64,000 nucleotides of DNA. It comes from Lachnospiraceae bacterium. GTDB lineage: Bacteria; Bacillota; Clostridia; Lachnospirales; Lachnospiraceae. Below, in pieces: positions 52,613-64,000 of this stretch (its first letter is position 1; the number at the start of each line of letters is the position of its first letter). The position numbers were made by a program, and so were the translations under genes. The DNA is taken from contig JAQVCT010000002.1 of NCBI GenBank assembly GCA_028689655.1, positions 62,001 through 126,000 of the forward strand. Direction: 5' to 3'. A model generated the notes under the pieces. That model did not search any database. It was not told the origin of the DNA and worked only from the letters and a program-made list of their open reading frames with translations.

Positions 52613-54094
52613 TTATTTTGTATCAGGAATTTGAATCTGATGCTTTTTCACGGTCATATCCAAACAGCCATCCGCTCTAAAGGATATACCATCTGCTTCC
52701 TGCGGTGTATAGATCAGAGAGGTGCATGCCTGTTCTCCATGATTCATAAAAAATTCCACGGAATAGCGGTCCATCACAACACGGAAGGTTATACCACCAT
52801 GTGTTTCTTCTACATGAAAGCTTCTAGTATCCAGACCATCCACCGTAAGCCCACTGTAACGCCTGTCGAAAGTCACAATACCTTGTTCTCTATCATAAGT
52901 GATCGTCGTATAATAGCGGTCATCCTCCGCCATCCACATGGTAAAGTTGTGATAATCCCCTCCATGAATGGTAACTGTCATGTCAATAATTCTTCCCTGA
53001 ACATTTTCCAACGTAATTTTTTCATCAGAGTTTACGATACAATGCTCATGAATGACTGAATCTGTATAATATTTACTAATCTCGCCAACAGGCTGCTGAC
53101 AAAGTCTGTCGTTTTTCCAGGTAAGTTCTCTTGGAAGTGTCATCATTCCTGACCAGGTATAACCCTCTGGTGTCATATAATTGTCCCATGACTGCATCCA
53201 GCCTATCATAATTCGACGACCATCCTGCGTTTCCATGGTCTGTGGCGCATAGAAATCCAGCCCATATTCCAATGACTTTATAAAATTTCTCTGAAAGCTG
53301 TGATTTTCTTTATCATAAGTTCCTGCCAAATAGACAACTCCATGTCCATTATGAAACTCCAACTCTTTGGCGAACATGCCCATAGGAGAAGTGAGCAGTA
53401 TTGTCTTATCTCCAAGCCTAAACAGATCAGGGCATTCCCACATAGTTCCGTATCTGTCTTCACTTTTATCTAATACAGATACGAACTCCCATTTCAATCC
53501 GTTAAGTGAATGAAACAGCAGGATTGCTCCACCACAGGTGTCAGATCTTCCCACTGCAACACAATAGTAGCCATCCTCTTCTTTCCAGATCTTTGGATCA
53601 CGAAAGTCTGATTCACTAAAGCCCTCCGGCAGCATCTCCTTGGTAATCACTGGATTCTGCGAACTCTTCACGTAATTCACACCATCCCCCAGGGCAATGC
53701 ACTGTGTCTCTGTAATGGTCTTCTCTCCGGCATAGGTTCCCTTTTTTTCCAAATGCGCTGTATAAAGGAGTAACTGTTTTCCGTCCTCCATCTCTATGGC
53801 ACTGCCTGAGAAGCATCCACTTTCGTAATCTTCCTCCGGTGCCAATGCCACGGGAAGTCTCTCCCACTTCATAAAATCTTTGGTCCTTACATGCCCCCAA
53901 TACATAGGTCCCCAATGCACGTCATAGGGATAATACTGGTAAAATAGATGGCAGGCTCCCTGATACATGGAAAACCCATTTGGATCGTTCATCCACCCAA
54001 CAGTTGGGGTTACATGGAAGACCGGTCTTTGTTCCTCTAATATCCTGCTTCCATTTTCTTGCTCATATATTCTTGCTTTCTCTAATTGATTCAT
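52613..54094 (-). CDS. GH32 beta-fructofuranosidase
   Basis: 493 residues, cytoplasmic. Nucleophile Asp in GWMNDPNGF, FRDPKIW, acid/base Glu in MWECPDLF, and a C-terminal beta-sandwich with SVEFFMNHGE. Length and motifs fit invertase/fructosidases of the ScrB/SacA group, but here it belongs to an ABC-importer operon, so unphosphorylated sucrose, kestose or a fructosylated galactoside is the probable substrate. It lies 193 bp after lacI, across the repeat-bounded spacer at 54117-54289. Confidence 0.9.
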   Translation of the reverse strand: MNQLEKARIYEQENGSRILEEQRPVFHVTPTVGWMNDPNGFSMYQGACHLFYQYYPYDVHWGPMYWGHVRTKDFMKWERLPVALAPEEDYESGCFSGSAIEMEDGKQLLLYTAHLEKKGTYAGEKTITETQCIALGDGVNYVKSSQNPVITKEMLPEGFSESDFRDPKIWKEEDGYYCVAVGRSDTCGGAILLFHSLNGLKWEFVSVLDKSEDRYGTMWECPDLFRLGDKTILLTSPMGMFAKELEFHNGHGVVYLAGTYDKENHSFQRNFIKSLEYGLDFYAPQTMETQDGRRIMIGWMQSWDNYMTPEGYTWSGMMTLPRELTWKNDRLCQQPVGEISKYYTDSVIHEHCIVNSDEKITLENVQGRIIDMTVTIHGGDYHNFTMWMAEDDRYYTTITYDREQGIVTFDRRYSGLTVDGLDTRSFHVEETHGGITFRVVMDRYSVEFFMNHGEQACTSLIYTPQEADGISFRADGCLDMTVKKHQIQIPDTK

Positions 54095-54116
54095 TTTAAC
54101 TCCACTCGTCCATTTA

Positions 54117-54289
54117 TTATGATTTATTGTAACTATTCAGAGCCAAGCAAATTCATAAAAATATGCGAATCATGCTTGCATAAGTGAGCTGATTTTTGTG
54201 AATTTATTTGGCGTAGTAACCACATAAGCAAAAGGAAAGCTTCGAAGAAGTGATTTTGCGCATGGGGTTCTGAATCGTTATGATTTATT
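54117..54289. repeat. Spacer bounded by 12-bp direct repeats with inverted ends
   Basis: TTATGATTTATT occurs at 54117-54128 and 54278-54289. Just inside them ATTCAGAGCC and GGTTCTGAAT form imperfect terminal inverted repeats (9 of 10). This is the layout of a small MITE-like insertion with target duplication, though long hairpin RNA in an operon spacer would also fit. The right copy overlaps the lacI stop codon. Confidence 0.35.
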
Positions 54290-55271
54290 ATAGGGTAGTC
54301 TGCCCTCCGCGATAAGCAACATCCAACTGAATCCAGTCCGCTACAGGCTGATTCTCCTGAATCATTTTAAGGAGTGTATTCACTCCCGCCAATGCGATTT
54401 CTTCGATAGGCTGCACGACTACACTTACTGGTGGATATGCACCATCCAAAATATATGCGCCATCATAAGCTACCACGCGCACATCCTCCGGAATCCGTTT
54501 TCCCAAATAACGAACTTCATTCATATAATCCAGCGCATGATCATCCGTGGAAAATACGCCGTCCACCTGGGGATATTTCTCCAAGGCATCTTTCGCCACA
54601 AATTTCGCATAATCCCTGCCAAATTCGTTCCATTTCAGCACATAATCATGGCAGATAATCCCTGCCTGCTCTATCACACGCCTAAACTCTCTATGCCTTC
54701 TAATGAACGGATAGTCTTCATCACTTTCATCCACGAATTGAAGAACTTCCCTGCAGTCAGACGCAATCAGTGCCTCAGCCGCCATTCTTCCGCCTTTTAC
54801 ATGGTCTACGGTTATAACAGGGATTCCATCTGCCAACTGTGGGGTATCGAAAGATACTACTGCCTTTTTTAACTTTTTATATACGCTGTGCTCCTGGGTA
54901 TGGCTGGCTGTCAATACTCCATCCACCATGCTTCTATCCAACATTTCCAGGAAGACCTGCTCGTTGGTTTTTTCACCCACAGTATCACACAGCATCGTCT
55001 TATATCCATATTTCCTTAATTCTATTTCTATATAATATACAAGCGTAGAATAGAAAGCATTTGCCACAGACGGCACAATAATTGCTATAATATTCGTCCT
55101 GTTATGTAAAAGGTTTCGCGCAAGTTCATTGGGCTGATATCCCAGTTCTTCTATCGCTGCCTGTACCAGCTTTCTCTTCTCCTCCGACACGTACCCTTTC
55201 CCACTGATCACCCGGGAAACAGTTCCTACTCCAACACCTGCTTTTTTCGCTACATCTTGTACATTTGCCAT
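54288..55271 (-). CDS. LacI-family regulator embedded in the importer operon
   Basis: 327 residues: helix-turn-helix (ANVQDVAKKAGVGVGTVSRV), hinge NELARNLL, then an effector domain (AIIVPSVANAFYSTLV; GGRMAAEALI; VDGVFSTDDHALDYM). It lies between the permease and GH32 genes on the same strand. The palindrome ATGTGGAATGGATTCCACAT before the binding-protein gene is its likely operator. Related in layout to the regulator at 13323-14300 but clearly a different protein. Confidence 0.9.
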   Translation of the reverse strand: MANVQDVAKKAGVGVGTVSRVISGKGYVSEEKRKLVQAAIEELGYQPNELARNLLHNRTNIIAIIVPSVANAFYSTLVYYIEIELRKYGYKTMLCDTVGEKTNEQVFLEMLDRSMVDGVLTASHTQEHSVYKKLKKAVVSFDTPQLADGIPVITVDHVKGGRMAAEALIASDCREVLQFVDESDEDYPFIRRHREFRRVIEQAGIICHDYVLKWNEFGRDYAKFVAKDALEKYPQVDGVFSTDDHALDYMNEVRYLGKRIPEDVRVVAYDGAYILDGAYPPVSVVVQPIEEIALAGVNTLLKMIQENQPVADWIQLDVAYRGGQTTL

Positions 55272-55331
55272 AATTTACTCACCATCTTCAATATATTCCC
55301 TTTTTATGTAAAAAAGGGTTCTACTAAAAGT

Positions 55332-56189
55332 TTAGCCTTTAATTCCAGTAGATGCAATACCCTGAACATAGTATTTCTGCATAAAAATATACATAATCAG
55401 CATAGGAATGGACGCCAGTGTAAGTGCTGCCATAATTGCACTGTAATGAATTGGCTGTGTGCCAAAGAACACCTGTACTGCCAGTTGAACGGTTCTTTTA
55501 TTTTCCCCTGTCGTAATAAGGAAAGGCCACATGAAATCATTCCATCTAGCCACAAAATCCAGGATGAATACTGTGGCGTATACCGTCTTTGCCACAGGCA
55601 TGATAATCTTAAAGAATGTTTTAATAGGTCCGCATCCGTCAATGGCCGCTGCCTCAATCAGATCATTTGGAATATCCAGAAAATAGGAATAAAACATATA
55701 GATAGAAAAACAGTTCATCATAAACGGGATCGTAAGTCCCATCATGGTATTTACCCAGCCCAGCTGAGCCATCTCTATATATAATGGTAACAGAATTGCC
55801 TCCACAGGCATGGACATCAACGCAATGACACCTGTGAGAATCAAACCTCTGAATCTGAATTTCATCTTTGCCAGTGCATATCCACACAGAGAGCCAAACA
55901 GCAGATCTCCCAGCAATACAATGGCAATATAAGAAAGTGTGTTAAACAGTACCTGTGGAATATTCAGCCTTCCAAACACTTCCATATAATTTTCTATGGT
56001 AAAGTTTGTGGGAATAAAGGTCATTATGGAGGTCATATTTGCAAAAATATCTGACTCCGGTTTAAAAGAAGAGGCAATCATCCATAGAAGAGGAGAGACA
56101 AAAATGATTCCAATTATAAGATTTCCCAAATAAAATGCCACATGCCCCAATGTTTGGGAACGTTTCATGCTCGATTTACTTTTTATCAT
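55332..56189 (-). CDS. Carbohydrate ABC transporter permease (MalG type), second system
   Basis: 285 residues with six membrane segments; the EAA loop reads LIEAAAIDGCGPIKTFFKIIMP. The C-terminal IASTGIKG ending is typical. It lies 15 nt after the MalF-type gene and before the embedded lacI. Works with the binding protein at 57172 and an unlinked ATPase. Confidence 0.92.
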   Translation of the reverse strand: MIKSKSSMKRSQTLGHVAFYLGNLIIGIIFVSPLLWMIASSFKPESDIFANMTSIMTFIPTNFTIENYMEVFGRLNIPQVLFNTLSYIAIVLLGDLLFGSLCGYALAKMKFRFRGLILTGVIALMSMPVEAILLPLYIEMAQLGWVNTMMGLTIPFMMNCFSIYMFYSYFLDIPNDLIEAAAIDGCGPIKTFFKIIMPVAKTVYATVFILDFVARWNDFMWPFLITTGENKRTVQLAVQVFFGTQPIHYSAIMAALTLASIPMLIMYIFMQKYYVQGIASTGIKG

Positions 56190-56204
56190 TTTATTTTCTC
56201 CTTC

Positions 56205-57113
56205 CTAACTTGTCTTTGTAAGTTTCTTCACAATCAGTGACAATACTACCACGATAATGAAGAAAATCGTTGCTGCGGTGCAGGCATATCCAAAGTTTCC
56301 TTTTTGGAATCCCTGTTCATAGATGTAAAATACCAAAGTTTTTGTAGTATTCTGTGGTCCGCCTTTTGTCATGATGTAAGGCTGTGTGAAAAGTTTCATG
56401 GCCTGGATCAGCGTAATCATCAATACATATTTGATCGTATTCATGAGACCCGGGATCGTTACATAGAGAAACTGCTGCACTTTGGTGGCGCCATCCACGG
56501 AAGCTGCCTCATACTGTTCCGCAGGTATGCCATTTAATCCTGCCAGGAAGATCATCATCTGATACCCTGCACCCTGCCATGCTGACATGAATATAATGGA
56601 ATTCATGGCCGTTTTGGGATTATTCAGAAAATCAACCGGTCCCATTCCCATGTTTTTCAAAAAAGCATTGATCAATCCTGTTGTTGCACTGGAGTTATAC
56701 AAAATCGTCCATAAAATAGCGATGACTACCATGGAGGTGACCTGGGGACTGAAGTACATTGTCCTGAAAATGGATACTCCTCTTCGTTTGGAAGTCACGA
56801 GCATTGCCAGTGCAAGTGCAAGTACACACTGGATCGGTACCACCAGCACCGTAAAATATACTGTGTTTTTCAGCGCGACCCAGAAATCCTTATCCCCAAA
56901 TAGTTTCAGATAATTGGTAATTCCATGAAATGTAATGGAGTCCGGGCGCATTACCTGATATTTAAAAAATGAATAATAAATGGTGTAGATAATAGGTACA
57001 ACCAAAAAAGCAAGGAGCAAAAGTACCGCTGGTAATGACATGATGGAGCCTGCCATTTTTTCCCCGCGCTTATACTCGGGTCTTCTCATTGCTTTCACTT
57101 CCGTATTAGCCAT
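56205..57113 (-). CDS. Sugar ABC transporter permease (MalF type), second system
   Basis: 302 residues with six membrane segments; EAA loop QYEAASVDGATKVQQFLYVTIP. It follows the binding-protein gene by 58 nt. Standard CUT1 order binding protein-MalF-MalG is kept. No ATPase gene in the operon. Confidence 0.92.
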   Translation of the reverse strand: MANTEVKAMRRPEYKRGEKMAGSIMSLPAVLLLLAFLVVPIIYTIYYSFFKYQVMRPDSITFHGITNYLKLFGDKDFWVALKNTVYFTVLVVPIQCVLALALAMLVTSKRRGVSIFRTMYFSPQVTSMVVIAILWTILYNSSATTGLINAFLKNMGMGPVDFLNNPKTAMNSIIFMSAWQGAGYQMMIFLAGLNGIPAEQYEAASVDGATKVQQFLYVTIPGLMNTIKYVLMITLIQAMKLFTQPYIMTKGGPQNTTKTLVFYIYEQGFQKGNFGYACTAATIFFIIVVVLSLIVKKLTKTS

Positions 57114-57171
57114 GTGTGATCCTCCTTACGTCCGTAATGCCTCCACGAGGAAGCATCACAGACCATATATA

Positions 57172-58485
57172 CTACTCTGCGTAATAAGTTTCGTAATTTT
57201 CATCCACATCAGAAGCTACATTATCCATCTCTGTCTTTGCATCTGCTCCGGAAAAAATATTTAACAGTGCACTTGCAAAATCTGTAGATAATACAGAATA
57301 GGATGGTGAACTCGGACGTGCTGTTCCAGTGTTCTGTAACTGCCATAACATCAGGGCACGTGCACCTTCATCCCAGCCTTCCATCTGATCATAAGCAGAT
57401 GTACGGGATGCCGGTTTCGCAATGGCGGATGCATAAGCTGCAATATTTTCACTGCTCATGAGCCAGTTCATGAATTCTTTTGCTGCATCAACATTTTCAC
57501 AGTTTTTGGTAATGGCTGCTGCCCAGTCACCCGTAGGAGAAGACGCCTTTCCATCATCTGAAACAGGGAAATATGATACACCCCAGTTCATATCAGATTT
57601 TTCAAGGTCTGCAATATTCCATGAGCCGCCTAACATAGTTGCTGCATATCCATTTAAGAATTCATCCTTCACAGGATCAAGATTTGCATATCCATTCTGA
57701 ATGAATTTTGCAAGATATTCTGCTGTTGCTATGCTGGCATCACTGTTTACATACCCGTCTGCTACTGCTCCATCCTCACTGATAAGATCTGCATTATTTT
57801 CTGTCCAGAACTGTCCCAGTGCATAGATGAGACCCTCGCCTTTATCCATGATAATATTTGTCCCTACATAATCTTCTGTTGTCAATTTCTCTGCATTGTT
57901 GTAGAATTCCGTCCATGTCCATGCATCCTTTACATCACTGTCTGATGGATACTGAATACCTGCTGCATCCAGATAATCTTTATTATAGAATAATGCTACA
58001 GAAGATTCTGTTCCTGCGATGGCATATAACTGTCCGTCATAGGTACCCTGCTGAACAGTACTTGGCATAAAGTCTGCCATTTCCTCCTCGCTGAAAGCAC
58101 CCTCCATTGGTACGATAATTCCATTTGCTGCATAATAGGATACATTAGGTCCATCTACATATAAGATATCGGGCAGATCATTGGATGTCGTTGCTGTGGT
58201 AATCTTATTCTCATATGCGTATGAATCAGAGCGGTCTATCGCTTCTCTGGACACCTGGATCTCAGGATGAGCCTCATTCCATGCTGCAAGCTTCTCCACC
58301 CACCAGTTTTCGATTGGTTCTTCATCTGTGGGACTCCAAATTGTAAGATTAATGGTATCTCCGCTTGCCTTTGATCCTGTCTGATCACCATTTACTGCAT
58401 TTGATGATGCATTATTTCCGCATGCTGTTAAGCTCATTGTCATGACCGTTGCAAGCCCTACACATAATAACTTTTTCAATTTCAT
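57172..58485 (-). CDS. Sugar ABC substrate-binding lipoprotein, second system
   Basis: About 437 residues, family 1 solute-binding protein. The lipoprotein signal ends MSLTACGNN; the mature fold runs from INLTIWSPTDEEP to DVDENYETYYAE, with conserved NKDYLDAAGI and GSWNIADLEKSD. ATG at 58485 leaves 8 nt to AGGAGG; ATG at 58491 is the alternative. First gene of the operon, with a conserved leader element and LacI-type palindrome upstream. The ligand is probably an oligosaccharide handled by the GH32 and perhaps the beta-galactosidase next door. Confidence 0.92.
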   Translation of the reverse strand: MKLKKLLCVGLATVMTMSLTACGNNASSNAVNGDQTGSKASGDTINLTIWSPTDEEPIENWWVEKLAAWNEAHPEIQVSREAIDRSDSYAYENKITTATTSNDLPDILYVDGPNVSYYAANGIIVPMEGAFSEEEMADFMPSTVQQGTYDGQLYAIAGTESSVALFYNKDYLDAAGIQYPSDSDVKDAWTWTEFYNNAEKLTTEDYVGTNIIMDKGEGLIYALGQFWTENNADLISEDGAVADGYVNSDASIATAEYLAKFIQNGYANLDPVKDEFLNGYAATMLGGSWNIADLEKSDMNWGVSYFPVSDDGKASSPTGDWAAAITKNCENVDAAKEFMNWLMSSENIAAYASAIAKPASRTSAYDQMEGWDEGARALMLWQLQNTGTARPSSPSYSVLSTDFASALLNIFSGADAKTEMDNVASDVDENYETYYAE

Positions 58486-58503
58486 TTTCATTTCCTCCTG
58501 GCT

Positions 58504-58618
58504 CTTGAACATCAGCACATTTTAAATTTGTCCTGTTAAGGAACTATCATTCCTTAATCCCTTTGGGGTAACCCTTCCTTCGGAAGCATCACATTCGACA
58601 AATGGGCTGACACAATCT
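58504..58618 (-). ncRNA. Conserved leader element, copy B (before the binding-protein gene)
   Basis: Same opening (AGATTGTGTCA) and closing blocks (GACAAATTT ... GATGTTCAAG) as copy A at 37843-37928, here with a longer middle that can form CTTCC-GAAG-GGAAG-like and TTAAGGAA/TTCCTTAA hairpins. CAGCCCATTTGTC near the 5' side can pair with GACAAAT and GTGCTG on the 3' side. It ends 4-5 nt before the AGGAGG of the binding-protein gene. Confidence 0.6.
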
Positions 58619-58641
58619 ACTTTTCCTTTTCATTTTATATG

Positions 58642-58677
58642 TTGTACATATTGCACAATGTGGAATGGATTCCACAT
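58642..58677 (-). promoter_or_regulatory. LacI-type operator palindrome at the importer promoter
   Basis: ATGTGGAATGGATTCCACAT (58658-58677) has perfect 9-bp arms around GG. Next to it TTGTACATATTGCACAA (58642-58658) is a weaker dyad. On the minus strand a TATAAA (-10-like) lies just downstream at about 58635, so a bound repressor would block the -35 region. The -35 itself is unclear. The stretch 58678-58800 shows no gene. Confidence 0.65.
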
Positions 58678-58800
58678 CTGTATTGTCAATATATCATCTA
58701 AACATTTTTCCGTCAACATTATTTTTATTTTTCGTTACTATATCATAAAATTGTCATTTCTTTTTTAGTAATTATTACAATATTTTTTTGCAAACAAAAT

Positions 58801-58832
58801 AGGGAACAAAACAGTTTTCTGTTTTGTTCCCT
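58801..58832 (-). terminator. Terminator of the beta-galactosidase gene
   Basis: Perfect 14-bp stem AGGGAACAAAACAG / CTGTTTTGTTCCCT with a 4-nt loop, followed on the minus strand by ATTTTGTTTG. Lies 150 nt past the lacZ stop; between them only a small CGCACTTCGTGC hairpin is seen. Confidence 0.85.
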
Positions 58833-58981
58833 AACTCATGGACCCTTATCATTTTCTATTTATGCAAACATATCGCATATCATGATGTAAGGGTCAAAAG
58901 GTGTTTTTCCCCTTGATACTTACGGATTATTTCGCACTTCGTGCTTTCAAAATCCTAAAATCATACTATTATAAATCTGTA

Positions 58982-62110
<3,129 letters not shown>

Positions 62111-62240
62111 TCAATACAATATTCTACCTTTTCGCTAATCAGGAAACCATGAAGCACCCCTCCATTGACCGCTCCATCATAGATTCCTTTTATCTTACAC
62201 TCAGTATAGCATTCTTTATAAAAATATGTTTTCATAATCT

Positions 62241-62261
62241 ATTATAAAAAGAGCGTTTTCA
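62241..62261 (-). promoter_or_regulatory. lacZ promoter region with cre-like site
   Basis: On the minus strand TGAAAACGCTCTTT (62248-62261) resembles a CcpA cre box (mismatching at its 3' end), directly followed by TATAAT (62241-62246). A second extended -10, TGCTATACT, lies closer to the gene near 62210. The remainder of 62262-62453 shows only short AT-rich hairpins. Confidence 0.4.
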
Positions 62262-62453
62262 ACCATATATCGTTCTAAGTTAGCAAAAACAATTACAATT
62301 GCCCATATTTATGTAAACTAACAGGGGGTTGAAAATTATTATGCTTCCTTTATTCTATGAGTAATACGCTGTGCGAGTTTCTCAATTTATCGCGGTATTC
62401 ACCGAATATTCGTACAAGCACGATATTCTCCTCATTGCTGGCGTAAAATAGAA

Positions 62454-62483
62454 AATTCGCCCTCCATATTGCAAGGGCGAATT
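62454..62483 (-). terminator. Terminator of the aquaporin-family gene
   Basis: AATTCGCCCT / AGGGCGAATT stem (10 bp) with a 10-nt loop and TTTTCTATTTT tail on the minus strand, 40 nt past the stop. Confidence 0.9.
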
Positions 62484-62523
62484 ACAATGAAACCGATATG
62501 AACTATCATGGTTCCTATTCGTT

Positions 62524-63219
62524 CTATTTTTCAAGAAATTTATAAATGAGTGCTGCAAGAGCTGCTCCAATAAGTGGTGCGACGATGAATACCCACACTA
62601 CGCTAATGGGTGCCGTGTTTCCTGTGATCGCTGCGATAACAGCCGGTCCGATACTACGTGCCGGATTCACGGATGTACCTGTAAGTCCGATTCCTACAAT
62701 ATGTACAAAGGTCAGTGTAAGACCAATTACCAGTCCGCCGAAAGAACCATGGTTCGCTTTTGCAGAAGTCACTCCAAGAATCGTCATCACAAAGATAAAT
62801 GTTAACACGACCTCCACCAGAAGACCTGCCCCGATACTTCCACTCACATCAGTAAGACCATTCGATCCATAGCCTCCTGTCATATCCGTAACAGAGCCCA
62901 TGCTGAATATCAGCGCCAGCAATCCGGAACCTGCCAGGCCGCCAAGTACCTGCGCTGCTACATATCCCATAAACTCATTTAAAGGCATACCACCACTCAT
63001 ATATACCCCTAATGAAACTGCAGGATTAATGTGACACCCGGAGATATTACCTACACAATAAGCCATCGCCACAATCGATAAGCCAAAGGCAAGCGCTGTC
63101 AGCAAATAACCACTGCCATTCTCCGCAGAACACCCAACCAGCATCGCCGTTCCACATCCCATTGTTACAAGTACTGCTGTTCCAATAAATTCTGCACAAT
63201 ATTTTTTCATTGCTGTCAT
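62524..63219 (-). CDS. MIP-family channel (aquaporin/glycerol facilitator)
   Basis: 231 residues with six membrane segments and the two half-helix NPA motifs, SGCHINPAVSLG (about residue 65) and GTSVNPARSIGP (about residue 183). The Arg after the second NPA is present. The size and the AR-type NPARS ending favour an AqpZ-like water channel, but glycerol or another small solute is possible. ATG at 63219 with AGGAGGAAAAAAG. Monocistronic between two terminator/AT-rich regions. Confidence 0.92.
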   Translation of the reverse strand: MTAMKKYCAEFIGTAVLVTMGCGTAMLVGCSAENGSGYLLTALAFGLSIVAMAYCVGNISGCHINPAVSLGVYMSGGMPLNEFMGYVAAQVLGGLAGSGLLALIFSMGSVTDMTGGYGSNGLTDVSGSIGAGLLVEVVLTFIFVMTILGVTSAKANHGSFGGLVIGLTLTFVHIVGIGLTGTSVNPARSIGPAVIAAITGNTAPISVVWVFIVAPLIGAALAALIYKFLEK

Positions 63220-63358
63220 CTTTTTTCCTCCTATGGGAATGATAATTTATATTTCTTTTATTTTACCTCTAATGTCCGCAATTTACAATTGTTTATGCTA
63301 ATTGTCTGACGACCTTCTGCACTGGAATTTACTTTTTCAAGTTAGCATTGTCTGACGA

Positions 63359-64000
63359 TCAATGTATAATTTCTACATTTTGAATCCTTTGATCTTCGAT
63401 ATCAAACTGGAATAAGCCATGACCATGTCTGTGTTCCATCAGGTAATACTGTCCACCAAATGATGAAATATTATAGGGTGTTCCTGTGCCCGGTCGATCC
63501 GGCTCCAACGTATCATACAGATCACTGTATTTTCCCTCCGATAAATCCTGCAAACTATCTGTACAGACCAAAGTAGCATAGTCCTGATTTCCCTCTCCAT
63601 TGGTGGAGACTGTGAGATAATACTGCTGATCTGCCTCATAGATCTGTGCCAACCCTGCAATTTCATTCGGTGCCTGATAGGTGGCAATTTCCTGAAATGC
63701 AGGGAAAGAAGCCTCTATGATAAGTCCGTTGCTGGCAGGAAGTAAGATCCTGTCTCCATCAATCGTAAAGGAACGGCAATAGGTATTGGAGATCTGATCA
63801 AATCGTTGGATGTCTTCCACATACATTTCCGGGATATCGCTTTCATTTTCTTTTTCCTTCAATACATAGATTTTTCCCGTCATAGAACTCAATACGTAAA
63901 AGGCATCTGTCCCCTGGTCATATCTCACATAATGGGGGCGTTCTCCAACATGATTCAATATCTGTATCAACTCAAACTTTCCCTCCCGCTTTTCGTAGAC
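63359..64000 (-). CDS. Unknown protein, C-terminal part (runs off right edge)
   Basis: 214 codons open to the right edge; a TTG at 63970 is not a convincing start because the frame continues upstream as YEKREGKFELIQ. Alternating beta-rich stretches (YVRYDQGTDAFYVLSSMTGKI; FTIDGDRILLPASNGLIIE; YYLTVSTNGEG; YYLMEHRHGHGLFQFDI) spaced about 45-55 residues suggest propeller blades. No family recognised. The rest of the gene is outside the window. Confidence 0.6.
   Translation of the reverse strand, partial: VYEKREGKFELIQILNHVGERPHYVRYDQGTDAFYVLSSMTGKIYVLKEKENESDIPEMYVEDIQRFDQISNTYCRSFTIDGDRILLPASNGLIIEASFPAFQEIATYQAPNEIAGLAQIYEADQQYYLTVSTNGEGNQDYATLVCTDSLQDLSEGKYSDLYDTLEPDRPGTGTPYNISSFGGQYYLMEHRHGHGLFQFDIEDQRIQNVEIIH

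Overview
The window is low-to-moderate GC and looks like a chromosome segment of a spore-forming, saccharolytic member of the Clostridia, most likely a gut Lachnospiraceae. The grounds are a T-box-controlled ileS, an intact spoVT preceded by a sigma-G-like promoter, YesM/YesN-type two-component systems, many sugar ABC importers without their own ATPase, and glycosidases typical of that family. The genus is an inference. About 42 genes are called as intact or cut only by the window edge, and four as broken remnants. No rRNA, tRNA, CRISPR array or complete insertion sequence was seen.

Layout. 1-2.8 kb: 5' part of ileS with an Ile T-box leader and two tandem 123-nt structured repeats, then a PD-(D/E)XK nuclease-family protein. 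3-14.3 kb: a seven-gene minus-strand sucrose/fructan operon (binding protein, two permeases, MBL hydrolase, GH32, GH1, sucrose phosphorylase), a plus-strand carboxylesterase and a LacI regulator. Consensus sigma-A promoters with matching LacI operators precede both the operon and lacI. 14.5-16 kb: nicotinate phosphoribosyltransferase. 16.2-25.1 kb: a CUT2 (RbsABC-type) importer whose binding protein is a tandem duplication, followed by a response regulator, a histidine kinase with almost no extracellular domain, and a degenerate RbsA-like protein without ATPase residues. 25.5-28.9 kb: chemoreceptor and THUMP-type methyltransferase. 29-39.1 kb: an mglBAC-like importer continuing into a membrane-anchored binding protein, histidine kinase and AraC-type regulator (XylFII-LytS-YesN-like sensor), then three esterase-like alpha/beta hydrolases.

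39.3-44.8 kb is the accessory stretch: spoVT, a GGDEF remnant, a hipBA module, pRiA4b ORF-3/SEC-C fragments, a twice-frameshifted BRO-N pseudogene, and an AbiEi-like antitoxin overlapping an unknown gene. 44.8-49.8 kb: sucrose PTS (EIIBC, sucrose-6-phosphate hydrolase) divergent from its LacI regulator and a YczE-like membrane protein. 49.8-52.4 kb: Nudix hydrolase and chemoreceptor. 52.6-58.5 kb: a second MalEFG-type importer operon with an embedded LacI and a third GH32. 58.9-64 kb: GH2 beta-galactosidase, aquaporin-family channel and an edge-truncated protein of unknown function.

Together the genes describe a cell that imports sucrose, fructo-oligosaccharides and beta-galactosides by several routes (PTS, CUT1 and CUT2 ABC) and senses sugars by both LacI repressors and transporter-linked two-component systems. 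The observations most worth pursuing are the importer/kinase/pseudo-ATPase locus with its duplicated binding protein, and a conserved leader element found just upstream of the Shine-Dalgarno sequence in two unrelated ABC operons (37.8 and 58.5 kb).
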